Assembly: GCF_026151205.1 (NCBI RefSeq) | Contig: NC_087075.1 | Span: forward strand, 3,014,359 to 3,074,358 | DNA: 60,000 bases | Direction of reading: 5' to 3' | Source of the DNA: Bolinopsis microptera | Lineage: Eukaryota > Ctenophora > Tentaculata > Lobata > Bolinopsidae | Shown: piece after piece, positions 32,787 to 46,300 of the stretch | How the letters are laid out: every line of letters begins with the position of its first letter | How positions within the stretch are numbered: position 1 is the stretch's first letter | Program-made: the position numbers and the translations under genes | Notes under the pieces: generated by a model | Databases searched by the model: none | Told to the model about the DNA's origin: nothing | Seen by the model: only the letters and a program-made list of their open reading frames with translations

Positions 32787-34140
32787 TTGCCAAAATATCG
32801 TAATCTCCCTCAGATGACACTAACAGCTGTTAATGAGCCATCACAACCACCCTCGCTAACTGCAGTGATGCTTAAAGTGAGCCAGAAATCAAGGACCCTT
32901 AACCCTGACAAAAAGAAAACTAGACTATTGTTTTCAGGCTGCAAATCCCCATTTCACAAAATCCCTTAGCTTTGTCTGTCACAATCTATCTCCTCTGATA
33001 TTCTGATGAATCTCGTACCATCACATTTGAAAAACACTGCCCGATTTTCCTTCGAAGGAATTAAAACAACACACCAAATGAATAGAAGAGTCTTACTTTC
33101 TTATAACACAGCCGTCAAAGCTTTATAGCACCAACAGCACGAACTAACCGACGCAATAGAAGATGTCAGGAATTGCTAAAGAAAATAGACAGTCAATACA
33201 ATACAAAAGGTCTCCATCACTCTGATTTACAAGAACAACTAGAGACAACCCTATGAAAGTCATATTTATGTTTTATTTCTACAAGTACAACATTCAAGTA
33301 TCTATCAACAGCTTCTTGGATTGATCAAGGAACCAAACCCCTGCAACCTAAATCTAGCCAACAGTCAGAGTGAAAACTGGAAAAACTTTCCGTTCTACGT
33401 AAACCTGAGTAGAAAAACTGCCCCACTTGCACCCTACATCAGGTTTTACCGACGACCTTAACGGAGCCCACCACCAAACAAACGAATAGCTCACAAACAT
33501 TGCAACCAATCGAACAACAAGACCCTGACAAACTTATCAACAAACTGTAGACACCTCTGAAAATCAGAACGAAATTGTTCCCGTCCTCAACACGGAAATA
33601 AAAATCGTCTCAGGATGGAAAAGTACATCATAGAACTCAATATACAACCACAGAAAAAGCCAAATCCCTCCACTACAACTCTCAGCATACAACACGTACA
33701 AATAATGCTACTGTGTGAGCGTATGTAACAGTCTCTAACAACAAAGAAAAATAGTAAGAACGGGTCCAGAAAAGATTAAAGATCATCTTCACAATAACAA
33801 CGGCAACACTGCAGAACGATGCGCAGCATATAACCGATGGAGTAATGCACCACAACAAACCCCTCTACCACATCACTACTATCGAAGTAAGACAATGCCA
33901 CCCGAAACTATGGTGTGGTGGAAACATACATACCATAAGTTCTACGGTTGCAATTGCCTACAATCTAAAGTGCAGGTATCGACGAGCATTAACCGTATTG
34001 CAGCAAAACCCAACAGCAAAAACTCATTGAAGATACGCCACTATCAAAGCACTCCAGGGAAAGTCACCATCCCACACAGGCCCCCCAAAGCAAAAACTTC
34101 ACCTCGTAGACAGAGGAACATCACACATCGAACATAAAGA
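32787..34140 (+). pseudogene. A/C-skewed decayed coding-like tract
   Basis: The plus strand is strongly A- and C-rich with many short plus frames interrupted by stops. One frame reads RTLNPDKKKTRLLFSG, faintly like the segment after the YADD box in some reverse transcriptases. Another reads PETMVWWKHTYHKFYG. No assignment is justified, but the strand skew suggests an old element with an A-rich sense strand. Confidence 0.2.
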
Positions 34141-34236
34141 AATGAAGAACCCCGATTTTTAGTTAAAAGAAACCACCGACTCAACAACAAAAAGAGAAGC
34201 CCAATCAAACCACAGTTTTTTAGTTGAAATGACGTT

Positions 34237-35768
34237 TACATCAGTGTGGCCCATAAGTGACAACCCACGACGCAACCTCTGAACTACTCACTAAATTCGT
34301 CATCCAAATTTGCCTCCACACTTATCAGAGAATATCGATGGGACCCAACTTAGATTTCCTTAAAGTTATCGTAAGCCGAGCGCCCAATTACATTGGGCGT
34401 GGCGTGACCCAGGGGGGGGTGCTCCTCTTTTTCACTATTGACTTCTAAAATGAGACGCATTTAACAAAGAACTCAAAATTTTTGCACAGCATATTTGCAT
34501 GATAATTTGAAAACTTTTCCCAAAAGGTATTTCCAAGTTCATTGGTTCAAATAAAGGCTGAGTTATGACCAGTTTAAAATCCATCGGATATTTGATCCTA
34601 GCACTCCAGTCAGTGGATATTAGGCACTCAATTAGTGAACTCGTCACCAATCTGATCAAGCGTAATGCGTAAGCGTGTAAATAAGAGGTTTCATAAGTCT
34701 TTGATTTTGATACCGAATGATGACTTTGCTAGAAAGGTAAAACACAAAATTTTAGGATAAAAAAAATAAAATGAAATCAACTAATAAAAATCCCACACAA
34801 AAACACTTCAAAAAAATTCATTAAGATGGTTCAAAATGTCTCCCCCAGCTGCAAACACCATGAGCACCGCTTCTATCACACATCCGACAAGCGATCGTAG
34901 CAAACGCTGGGTCAATATTATGGATGATAGGTCGATCAGGGTGGATGCTTTAGATCTGCGTGATGTTTGCAATAGGATAGCTCTTATAGCGTTTGGTCCT
35001 TCACCCACCCCCACAGGAAGAAGTCACACGGTGTAAGGGACAAGACTTCTAGCCGGCCAGTGTGTTCAAGATGTTGTCCGATGTGTTCTGTGGGCGAACT
35101 AGTTGCGATGAAAATCTGAACTGGTCGAACGATGTGAGGTCGACTCCATCCTGGCATTAACCACCAGTCCTGTGAGTAGGGGAAAGTTGAAGGAGAACTG
35201 CGACAGATCAGGATAAAACTTGTTCTCCAGCAGATCCATATAGCGAACTCCGGTTGACTGACACTCTACGTTCCCTTTTTCAACGTAAAAGTTAAGGTCC
35301 TAGGCTTCCACGAGAACTGATGCGCACCAGATCGTAACCTTTTCAGGAAAAGCCAGGCTGGCACAATCAAGCGGCGCATGTGATCCAAACAGGCCATTAA
35401 CCAATAACGAGAACACGACTGATGCTCGGATCACGTATCCGATGGATTTTTGAAATGACATAACTTAGCCATATTTTAACCAATAACTTGAAACCTATGG
35501 GAAAGGTTTTCAATTAACAATCCAAATGATGTGCAAAAAATTTTGAGTTCTTAGCTTAAAGCGTTTCACATATTTATGTAAACCATAGTGAAAAAGATGG
35601 AGTGTCACGCCACTCCCACTGTAATTAGGGCGAGCTTACGAAACTTTCAGGAAATCTCAGATTGACCCATATCTCTACTCTCGAAATTTTGGTGCAATAT
35701 GAAGACGAAATTACGTGAGTATATTAAGAGGTTGCGTGTGTTAGTCACGTTATTGGGCCACCCTCGTA
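34237..35768 (-). mobile_element. Mariner-type DNA transposon with long inverted ends
   Basis: Bounded by TA on both sides. The right end in minus sense starts CGAGGGTGGCCCAATA, a usual mariner terminus, and the left end has CATCAGTGTGGCCCATAA. Imperfect inverted similarity continues inward for roughly 350 bases on each side (for example ACGCAACCTCT, GTGGCGTGAC and AGAACTCAAAATTTTT on both arms). A degraded transposase lies in the middle. The element is 1532 bp and interrupted by many indels. Confidence 0.75.
34808..35340 (-). pseudogene. Mariner-type DDE transposase, degraded
   Basis: Readable pieces in order are DLNFYVEKGNVECQSTGVRY, MDLLENKFYPDL, a QDG word, WPARS followed by a damaged W-G-V segment (the usual WPPRSPDL...WG block), and a tail CVIEAVLMVFAAGGDILNHL. 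The tail fits the C-terminal 'C......GGhf.hL' of this transposase group. Several frameshifts and stops show it is inactive. Confidence 0.6.
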
Positions 35769-38700
35769 GTAATATTTTCGTTTAAATTTCACTGTTCTGC
35801 AGTCGCTTAATTCATTTACTCATTTACTCATTTATCTCCTTACACGTCTGGTACGACACTCTAATCGTTAATTTTACAGATGAGCCCTATTGATGAAAAA
35901 ATTTATGTCATTTTATATGTTCATATATGCTCTGTTTACTATAACAACCTATTTTACGTTGGATTAACTATTTTACAGTTATAATTATTTTGTTTGAAAT
36001 AAATTCACGTCGCAAATTTTGTATGTACGATATTTGATCTGTTATAATTGAATTAAATACTATTTTAGAATAATGAGTATGACGTTAGAAAATGTCGATG
36101 TGTTATTCAGCTATTTTTTATTGAAATCATTCCAATATTATTATCAACCGAATTTATTACAATATCCTGTTGTATAGAATTTCTAAAAATGGACCTAGAG
36201 AAACCCAAAAAAATCCTTGACAAGTGTACAGCGCTATAACAATCCGGGGACACATACACCCAAATAACCAGAACAACATGCCCGAGAGACCTGATGGAAA
36301 GTCCAAAAATTCGAGCAATTACATTGGGTCCCCCCAAGAGCAGAAGGAGAAAAATGGGCATATATGAGCTGTGAAACTTAGGAGTCATTTCTATGTTTTT
36401 GAGAATAAATTGCCACAACCCAAAAATTCTCAATACAATTTGGCTGAATTGTAAATATTACCAATGGAATGAAGTTATAAAAACGTTAAAAATTTAAATA
36501 ATTGAAATATAAAAGAAACTAAATCCAAATTGTATCCGCAATAATGCAAAAATGCTTGAATGAGGTACCTCAGAAAAAAAAAACACAAAAATAATAGAGG
36601 AATTAAACACTAACCCGTATTGCAGTAAAAAATAATTGGTCAGGAGTCTGAACTCAGGGTCAATATCTGACAATAATGCCCAGTACAAACATGTTCCTTC
36701 CGATGTATGTTTATAAGTTCTGTTAAAAAAACAGCACCTGGTCTGCTACTATCTCGCAGGGTAAAGAGTACGTCGGTTCCAAGTTATATATAGCTCGATA
36801 CAAGAAAGAATTATATAAAGCTTAGCCAGGTGGAAGTGAAGATATTACTGAAAAGTGATCAAGAAGTGAGCTTCTCCAGTCGTTCTATAGGACGGATAAG
36901 GAAAGTAAGGTACTGAGGCCGAGTGGTGCATGGGTGGTATTGATAGCACAATGGAATGAAATGAACTGAGATCATTGGTAATCCAACCTGTACTTTAGGA
37001 GGGGTCAGCATAATTTAACTGTTTACAATGTGCATTATAGAAAACCTCTACACTATACCAGTATAGCTACACCGTAATCATTAACGAATCCCTTTGAGGG
37101 TCCCTTTTCGTGCTATTCCAAGCCAACCTTCAAGCCTATTGATAGTGACTCTATATATTTCCCCTAGAATCTTGTCATCATAGAGTCTATTCAGAAACAA
37201 TCAAACATTTGAATAAAAAACTATACAAACTGAAATGCTTAATATTAATGAGTTTCTTATTATAAATTAATTTTCGTGTTCAATATCAGGGTTCAAAAAA
37301 TATGTGCTAATATGTGCACAAAATAAATCCAAAAATATTCACAATGTCTATTTCTACACTCTACAGACAGCTATTACATATTTAAACACGTGGCTTAAAA
37401 ACAGAGGCAGATTTTGGGCTACTCCAACAATAAAAATGCTTATATAAGTCCTAAAATCTGCTGTAAGGAAAAATGTCTGATTCACCACCAAACTAAGCTA
37501 TGAAGTTTACTGTCCTACCAGCAAACCATTTCCTTTATAAGTAAATACCTGGTTCCTTATTTCATAGTTTATACTGGAGATTGGGGAGTTTCTATTTTTC
37601 CCAACATCCTGGTTTTGCTTTCTCCTCCTGATTCATCTCGTCAGATCCTTTCTCTATCCTTTCTATCTCACATTCCTTCGGACATCTTCATAAATTAAAT
37701 CTTCCTATGTGTCTTCCATCTTTTTTCTCGGCAACACTGCTTCAGATCCTTGAGAAGAATTCGCATAAGCATTAGAATTGACAACAGAAGCCTGAGTACA
37801 AAGCTGACATTCTTTTTCCCCTCCTCTTCTTAGACTGATTTATTCCAAATAAAGCATGTGTGTTGTCTTGACATCTCTTGGAACAAACGACCAAATGCAG
37901 TAAAAAGGAGAGGACCTTGTAGTCCTTTAGAAAAATGAACAAGTACTAGCCAAGAACACACACCAGTACCAACAGCAAGGTCCAATCACAATTCCAAGAC
38001 ACCCAATTGAGACATGCAACTATCATCAATACTTTAGCTGTTATTTCTATACTAGTAATACCACTTCAGAATTTGCTGCTCGGATAATTTCTCTCAGCTT
38101 ATCATTCCAAAGCAAGACACAGTTGAAGAGAAGAATTGTGTATGCAGGCACCGATGACCCCAACATACCCAAGAACTTCAAACCCAGCAGCTGGTGCAAT
38201 CTTTCTTGTTGCCCCAACATAAGGTGTCGAGTAGTCGTCCCTTATTCAGTGTGTAGTTATCGTCAAGAAGGCTGCAACTGAAATAATCAGTGGTATTAAC
38301 CAACTTACAGCCCTAAACACATTGTGGAAGAAAAAAAACCCCCTTTTTCATTATTTCCGAAGGTCTTAATTACATTAACTATCTTTCCAAAGAAGTTCCA
38401 AACAGCACCCATCCAACTAAAAGAAGAAAAGAGCAGACAGACAGAAGTATTGGAGGTAATGAACACACCTGCAACACAAAAAATCCTTTGTTTAATGACA
38501 ATAGATGGGATTACCCCGATTGGTCCTCAGTTAATTTTGGTAGAGGCAAAAGGGAGAGTGTAAAAGGACAGGTTAGCCAATATCAGAGCCAGTATAAGAG
38601 TGAGTTGGATCAGAGGTGGCCTGCTTCTGTCGCAGCTTCTTGAAACGGAAGCATCCGGCCCAGAGGTCAGGAACAGGAAGAAAGGTTACTGCATACATAG

Positions 38701-40045
38701 AAGTAGCTGAAGATATCCTGGGCTGGATCTGTCACATCCTGTGGACTTATAACACGCAAAGCTTTATGTATGTAGTACATGTGCACATGCCGGATTTGTC
38801 TTCATTTAGGTATAGTTGTGCAACCCTCAGTCACATTCATCCTTTACTACGTCAAGATAACACATTTCTTTGAAGTTCTCCCCAGATGAAAGTTGAATCC
38901 TTCTTTTTCTGGAAGACCAGTGAAAAAAGAATGTAGCCGCTAATATTTCCTGTCTAAAAAGATGATTGAGACTATTGGAGAGCCCAAAAGTGCTATTTGG
39001 AGTTGTTGTTTCCGGCAGCATTTTTTTAAAGGATTCATCATACCAGCCACATTTATTTTTGTCCTCGTTTGGTTCCCGAAATCTAGCATGAAGGGAAGAT
39101 CCGTCTGCCCTGGACATTTTCAGGAGTCAGTCCAGGTTAATGGCATGTTTTTTCTTGTAGACATTTCTTGAGTGACTGATTGCAATACAAATCGAGTCCG
39201 TTGTTATTATGATATCATCCAGTATTGGGGGAAAAAAAAAAACTGGACACATTTTCCAAAATCTTTATATATCTCAGAATTCTCCGATTCCCTAAAATTA
39301 GATTCTCCCCTCCTCAAATTTTCCATTTGACCCTTATCAGAACAAACTTAGGCTCGTTCACCTCAGAATGTAGGATGTTTGGTTAATTTCCGAAAGAGAT
39401 CAACAATTTCATGAGCGTCTCTGGGTACAGTATAGTTTCTGCTCCCCGCATCAGCAACACAGTTCAGTTCTTTTGTTGAGATCGTGTTACTTTGTCTCAT
39501 ACCAGTACACTTCAAACTTCAAGTACAGATGCAAGCAAGATTACCGTGGGGAATCCACATTCATCGTGTCAGTGTTATCATCCAATATCCATCCTACAGT
39601 GTCAACTCTTTGTAATTTTTCTTGTATGAATCTCCATACAGTTAACTGAGCTTCTGTTCTCTGCCCAGGTTTCTTCAAATTCTATCGGTGATCCCATTAT
39701 TCATCCACGTTAGCGTGATGGAAATACGCCCACACCTGACATTGGCACTTACAGTCAAGCAAGCTGTCTTTCCCCTATTGACAGAATCCAGCGCAGGCTA
39801 ACCATCGGGTTTTGTTGAGGATAATGGTTGGTATTCAGAGGGATCACATCTCAGGCAGCTAGGTTCGTTCCTCCATTGCGAGAATACCACCCAGGTGCAC
39901 AATCTCTGAAATTATTGACATTTTATTGTAGTTTCATAGTTTAATTAAGCTTTGAACTTTTAGATCGTCATAGTTATTCAAAAGCCCATCTGTTTTTGTT
40001 TGCAAATTAAACAATTTCAATAAAATAAGTTGGCTGAATTGCTTT
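35769..40045. other. No gene seen in 4.3 kb
   Basis: AT-rich with scattered short frames on both strands. None has a recognisable domain, good codon bias with splice borders, or obvious terminal repeats. The 38.8-39.1 kb minus frame (MSRADGSSLHARFREPNEDK) is the longest but cannot be assigned. Confidence 0.4.
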
Positions 40046-40182
40046 AGTACTGATAACAAAAACTTAGAATCATATGTTTAGACAATTTAAAAAAATCCTT
40101 CCAAAAATCTAAATCTAGACGAAACTACTATATATAAACGACTTAAACCTGATAGACACTTTCTATATTATTCCTCACTTAC

Positions 40183-40384
40183 CACAATGAGTTTTATTCT
40201 GAGTTTTCCAATATATTATCCACATTGTCTACAGAAAATAGCTTCCTCTATAGGACCTAATCATGTTTCCCTACAAGAGACCACTTGGTTGCAGACCATG
40301 TCAGCTGATCTAATGTTCCCGGAGTGCACAGTTTCACATGTTATCATGCTGCAGAGTTTTATACTGCCCAGCTGGCATGTTTCT
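40183..40384 (-). pseudogene. Frameshifted long GCC2_GCC3 exon
   Basis: Aligns along its length with the intact plus-strand exon at 59672-59872, including the donor and the following intron, but carries several one-base insertions and losses (for example an extra C before TGCAGCATGATAACATG). The cysteine pattern is lost after the first few codons. Confidence 0.85.
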
Positions 40385-43300
40385 CTGTAAGATTGTATTA
40401 TTACATCTCATAATATTCACATTTTTTATTTCTTTTTTATTTTTTGGGGGGTTCTGTTTCAATTTTTTGATTTTGACACCACTCGGGGGTCCAAATTGCA
40501 GGACCTAAAGTTATTATTCCTTGACCAATTTTTTATTCCGTCATACTGGAGTCTGGACCAGCCATTCCATTGTTTTTTTTCTGAGCATGTATTCTCTTGC
40601 CCTCAAAAAATTGAAGAACTACAAAAGTCTTGGGATTGATGATATCTCTAATGAGCAGTTTCTAGTAGGGGATCACCCTGCGTATACTCAAGATATAATT
40701 TTTTCCGTAGGCAATTCTCTAGCTTAAGTTTAAAATATTTAAAAATGGGTCTACTTACCACATCTAGGTACATCACAAAAAGTCAACGAAATTATGGCAC
40801 TCAACAACATAGTTCATGAACTAGTCCCCGCCAACATGACAAACTTGTTCCAGCCTCTAGATATTACGGTAAATCGTGTTTCCAAGGACATTGTCCGACG
40901 TTGTTATAGTTCATATTACTCGGGGGCGGTCATGAAACAGTGCTAGGAAAGCTCCACGTGATGTTAAGGTTAACCTAAGTTGTCTAAGATAAAACCACTT
41001 CACGCCGAATGGCTTGTAAAAGTTAACACTGAAATGCAGGACCGGGGTAGTTTGATAAAAAAGGTTTCCATAAAGCTAGAAATCACTGATGCTTTAAGCA
41101 TGGACTATTTCATGCACGAAAACCCATTTGATGAAGATGATATGTGATATTAGACACTGATCATGTACACATATTTTAACATTTTTACTGCTCAATGACT
41201 GCTTTTCTTACTTACTGTATAAAAAATGGATTTAAAAATCATTTGCTGAAATTTAAAAAACGTCAAAAAAATTGAAAAAATTCGGATTTTTGATGGTTTT
41301 GAATGCCTTCGAGCGTTCATATTAATGTCCGTTCACAATTATGTCCGTTCCGTTCATGTAATGTCCGTCCAAATAAGGTCCGATAAGGTATGCTTCAGTT
41401 AGGGATTGAGTAAGGATTAGGGTTTCGAATAGTCATTCAGGGCCACCTAGAGAACGTGTTAAAAAAGGTCACGTGACAGTCAAGTGTAGAGTGATTAATC
41501 ATCATCCCGTCCATAACAACCAAAGTATTTGATTTTTTCGAATAAATCACCTCGTTTTGGTCGGAATACCTAAAAAGTGATTCCATGACGCTTGTTTCAA
41601 TGTAAAAAAGGAACATTAAATTATTATGACATAGACCCTGTCAGAACTCCAAAAATTTACTCGGCGGGTTTTATTTTGACGGGTAGAAATAATGGCGTGT
41701 AAAAATTTTAGAAAAACCGCCAAATTTAACACGTTATAAAGTTATAATTAAACGAACTAAGGTACTTCAGACTTCAGTGCATGTTTTATGCTACACTGTT
41801 CAATATGAGCCGAAAATATTTTTTCGGTTTCGAAGTCCGCACCTACCCTTTAGAGGTACGTATCGAGAATGACTTGAACAGAAAATTTTCTCAGTCGAAA
41901 TCTTTCAGAGTTTTTCTGGAAACCACTTTTGTTCATGTTTCATGCTACCCTGATCATTATGAGCCGAAAATAGTCAGTACCTACATTCGAAAAATTGTGT
42001 ATCAAATGGTCTGCTTCGAAAAAATATTTATGGCTCATAATGATCAAGGTAACCTGAAACGTAAACAAAAGCTGTTTCCAAGATAACTTTGTAAATTTGT
42101 TGACTTAGAAAATGTTCGGTCCGAGTCATCTCGCTTTTTTGTTAAGTTATCCTTTAAGTTATCCTTTTATGGTGATGCTATGGTTATTTAGCATGTTTAC
42201 TGTTTCAATACCTGGATGTATACACTCGGGTTCATTAAAATCGAAAGTAAATTCCGTTCCTGAGATGCAGGTCACCTCACTGTTCCCTTTATTGATAGCT
42301 CCAGATTCTAAGCATGTAACCTCCACCACAGTTCCTGGAACTACTGGGAACTGTGTCGTGGTTCTGATCGTAGTTCTCCACTCAGCCTTTAGTCCCGTGC
42401 AGCTCACTGCAGATATATCATATTGAATCACGTTGACCTGATTAATTTGGTTGCGCGATAATTACAACAATAATTACAACCGCTATTTTAACAGTTCTAT
42501 CCCACGATTTTGTTTCCTTTCCCAATCCTAACCCTTTCAAGCAACCAGATCTAACATAACTATACCATTGCTTGCTTGGGGTCCGAGTCTCAAATACTGT
42601 GTAACAACAGTATAAGCTTCCAAGTTATCTTACCACAGGCAGTTTTGTTAGCGTTTGGTTTCCATCCAGCGTCACATGTCTCACAGCTTGTCATAGCATC
42701 ATTCCGATATGTTCCTTCTCCACACGGCTCTGGAATTATAACGTTATAACTGGCAAATCGTAGTGGAAGATAAGAAAATCCTTATTATATATAAACAGTT
42801 CAGATGTTTTACAATAACATTGTTTAAAAAATATTTGTCAAATTAAATATCCACATTCCACATATTCCACGGTTTGTCAAGGAAATTATTGTTACCCAGA
42901 CTCTTACTATAAGCCCTTACGGTTCTTGTCTTTTCGTACCACAAATATGTCTTCTTGATTCTTAGCCCTATCTGGCGCCTTATCCTTATGCCGTCTTAAC
43001 CCTTACCATATCGTTGCCCATCTATATAGTTATTATCATCTCAGCCCGGTTCTTGTTAACGGCACTATCCGTCGCGGAGTAGAGTCCGCGGCGGAGCCGC
43101 CGGACTCCTTACTGGGCCGCGCTCAGCCTGTCATTCCGCCTAATCTCTATTCAATCTTTAATGTTGTTTACCAACATTAAAGCCTGGGGTCCTCAGGTAA
43201 CCGGACTCCGAGCGGACTCCGGCGGTGCTCCGCCAAAATGTATTTACACTGGACTCGAGTACATTTTGGCGGACTCCGAGCGGAGCCGAGCGGACTCCGA

Positions 43301-46300
43301 GCGGACTTTAAAGTCCGCCGCGGACTCCGAGCGGCTCCGCGGCGGCTCGGCGGAGTGTCCGCCGCGGACTAAGCCACTAGGCGGACTCCGGTCCGCCGCG
43401 GACTCCGGCGGAGTGCTTGGCGGACTCCGCCGGACCTCTCCGCCAAACTTGAATCCGGCGGAGTCTGGCGGAGCTTGGCGGAGTCCGCCAGCTCGGCGGA
43501 CTCCGCTCGGAGTCCGCCGGACTCCAACAGAGTCCACTGACTTCCGACCTCCGACTTCCGACCCTCGGCTAAATTTGTCACGTGACATACAACATAGAAT
43601 TTTGCAATATTGTGGTCAGGTGAAAAGGTCGCTAGTGATAAACCTTAACCATTACCCTCACAATGTCAATAGTGTACAACTCTAGTCCTAACTTTGACCC
43701 TATAATGTATAAACGTTGACCCTAACCCTCCACCAAACCGTCCGCAGCGAAATATCAATGTCATTGACTGGTCACGTGACCAAAACAATTTTTGTCATAT
43801 TATCTCATATAGGGAAGCGTTTTTAGTTTTACCCTACACGTTGCATGTGGCGTCATTCGGCCGGATCCCAGCAAGCAAAAATACGTCGACCATCACAGGA
43901 CGACGCCAGCCAGCACTCTCTACGCTCGTCGAGCTCCGATCGTCCTGTGACGAAGTAAGGACAAAGCCTGAGGTCCTCAGGTAACATCGACCACCGATTG
44001 AAAATTCAAAGATTTTTTGACATAAAGGTCAAATGTAAAACTAAAATCTTGATGTTGATTGATTGACGACGTCAATTTTTGAGCACAGCGCGAGCGCATG
44101 CGGAAAAGGACCGCGTAGCTAGTCCGAGCGGACTCCGAGCGGACTTCAAATCAAATCAAATCAAATAAAAAATAATGTCATAAACATCATCACAGATTAT
44201 CGAAAACTCGTCCTTTTTCCTTCACTTCAAAATTTAACTTATATTATAGTTACATATATTATTACCTCGGAGCGGTAATTGGAACCCCTAGGTTCAAGGA
44301 GGAATATCATGTCAAAAAGAAAGTAGAGAATGGAGAAATGGGTAAAGGATATAGAAAAACTTTTTACTTTTGCTGCCGATGAGCCACAGGCGTTAGCTGC
44401 ATACACTAAAGGAGTAAATTGCAGATGGCAATACCTTCAAAGAACTGTTCCCAACATAGCAGAACTATTCAGACCACTAGAAAGTGTTTTAAGACACAAA
44501 CTGATACCAGCACTCGTGGGCAGATAAGTATAATGAATAAATTGTGTAGAAATTAATAAATGTGACTGTGAGTGTGACATTGTGACATGTACATTTGCAT
44601 TTGCGTAGGGCCGGCTCGATCCACGTGCGCGGCGCCCCCGCGCCCATTATGCTTACATCTCCAATTTCAATTGCAGTGTGGTGCTTGCGTGGCGCGGCGG
44701 GTCGGGTACTCATGTACTTGATTATTGAGAGTACCCCATCTTATGAACGATAGATGAACTAACAATATATTTTGAAGTTTTTTTTGAAGTATATTATATG
44801 TATTGATTATTCTGTGGCAAATAAAATTCTCTTTTTCTTAAATTCTCTTTTTCTTAATTCTTGTTCATTGAAATATTACCGCCAGCGAGGAGCCGCAGCT
44901 GCGACTGCAAGCCGTGTTACCCATTTCCCTGTACTGTATTGTGATCAGCATGAGTTTAATCAAAGTAATGTGTATCACTCGCTTCACTCGATCCGAAATT
45001 AAAGTATATAATCCTACAACGCCAAGCTAGTAATAGAGTTTTATGAAAGCACTCTGGCCAAGTCAGTGGATTCTTTTTACCTAATTTTAACTCATCCCAT
45101 TAAGGAACGCGCGCTGGATAAAAAGAAACCTAGCCAGAGTGGAAGTCGGCGCCCTCATTAAATTTTTGGAGAAAATCGCTCGCCAAAATTTGTTGGACCA
45201 GGACGATGTCCTAGCCTGGCAGCTCATTGCGCGTCGCAACGAGCTTTGTTGTTCGTCGACGTGCGACGAGCAACGAGAAAAATTGTGTGGCAGGTCGGGT
45301 TGCACATCTTAACGGGTGATACGCGTATAAATTTCGATCGCTGACGTACAGCGAGCAGCACAGCTGCGAGTGGCGTCAGCTAGTAGGATTTCATCCTACA
45401 AGGCACATCGCGTTTACCTAGCTAACCAGGTCATTTCCGCCTCCGGCGGTCGCGCGCTACTGCAAGCTTACCTGAGGACCCCAGGCTTTAATGTTGTTAA
45501 TAGAGATTAGGCGGAATGACAGGCTGAGCGCGGCCCAGTAACTGCAAGCGAGAGGGCTATAGTTAGACTTAGAGCAACACATCGCGCCACAAGCCAAATA
45601 TTTATCAACATCTTGACTAGCTACGCGGTCCTTTTCCGCATGCGCTCGCGCTGTGCTCAAAAATTGACGTCGCGTCGTCAATCAATTAACATCAAGATTT
45701 TAGTTTTACATTTGACCTTTATGTCAAAAATCTCTGAATTTTCAATTGGTGGTCTATGTTACCTGAGGACCTCAGGCTTCGTCCTTACTTCGTCACAGGA
45801 CGATCGGAGCTCGACGAGCGTAGAAAGTGCTGGCGTCGTCCTGTGATGGTCGACGTATTTTTGCTTGCTGGGATCCGGCCGAATGACGCCACATGCAACG
45901 TGTAGGGTAAAACTAAAAACGCTTCCCTATATGAGATAATATGACAAAAATTGTTTTGGTCACGTGACCAGTCAATGACATTGATATTTCGCTGCGGACG
46001 GTTTGGTGGAGGGTTAGGGTCAACGTTTATACATTATAGGGTCAAAGTTAGGACTAGAGTTGTACACTATTGACATTGTGAGGGTAATGGTTAAGGTTTA
46101 TCACTAGCGACCTTTTCATCTGACCACAATATCGCAAAATGCTATTGGCTATGTTGTATGTCACGTGACAAATTTAGCCGAGGGTCGGAAGTCGGAGGTC
46201 GGAAGTCAGTGGACTCTGTTGGAGTCCGGCGGACTCCGAGCGGAGTCCAAGCTCCGCCGGACTCCGCCGGATTCAAGTCTGGCGGAGAGGTCCGGCGGAG

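Noticed and set aside
36107-36433. Membrane-protein-like frame
   Set aside because: Hydrophobic composition follows from T-rich DNA on that strand; no splice borders, bias or recognised domain.
42435-42450. Alternative acceptor (TTAATCAG) for the Sushi exon
   Set aside because: It would put the exon out of phase with the preceding A exon; the TATATCTGCAG acceptor at 42407 keeps phase 1.
43161-43685. Long overlapping frames on both strands of the GC-rich arms (also 46142-46481, 51832-52492, 54019-54564)
   Set aside because: They come from the CGGACTCCG repeat units, are open on both strands at once, recur in every arm of the fold-back elements and show no domain. They are compositional, not genes.
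46005-46025. Telomere repeat (GGGTTAGGG)
   Set aside because: Only one or two units occur inside the fold-back arms, in all copies; not a telomere tract.
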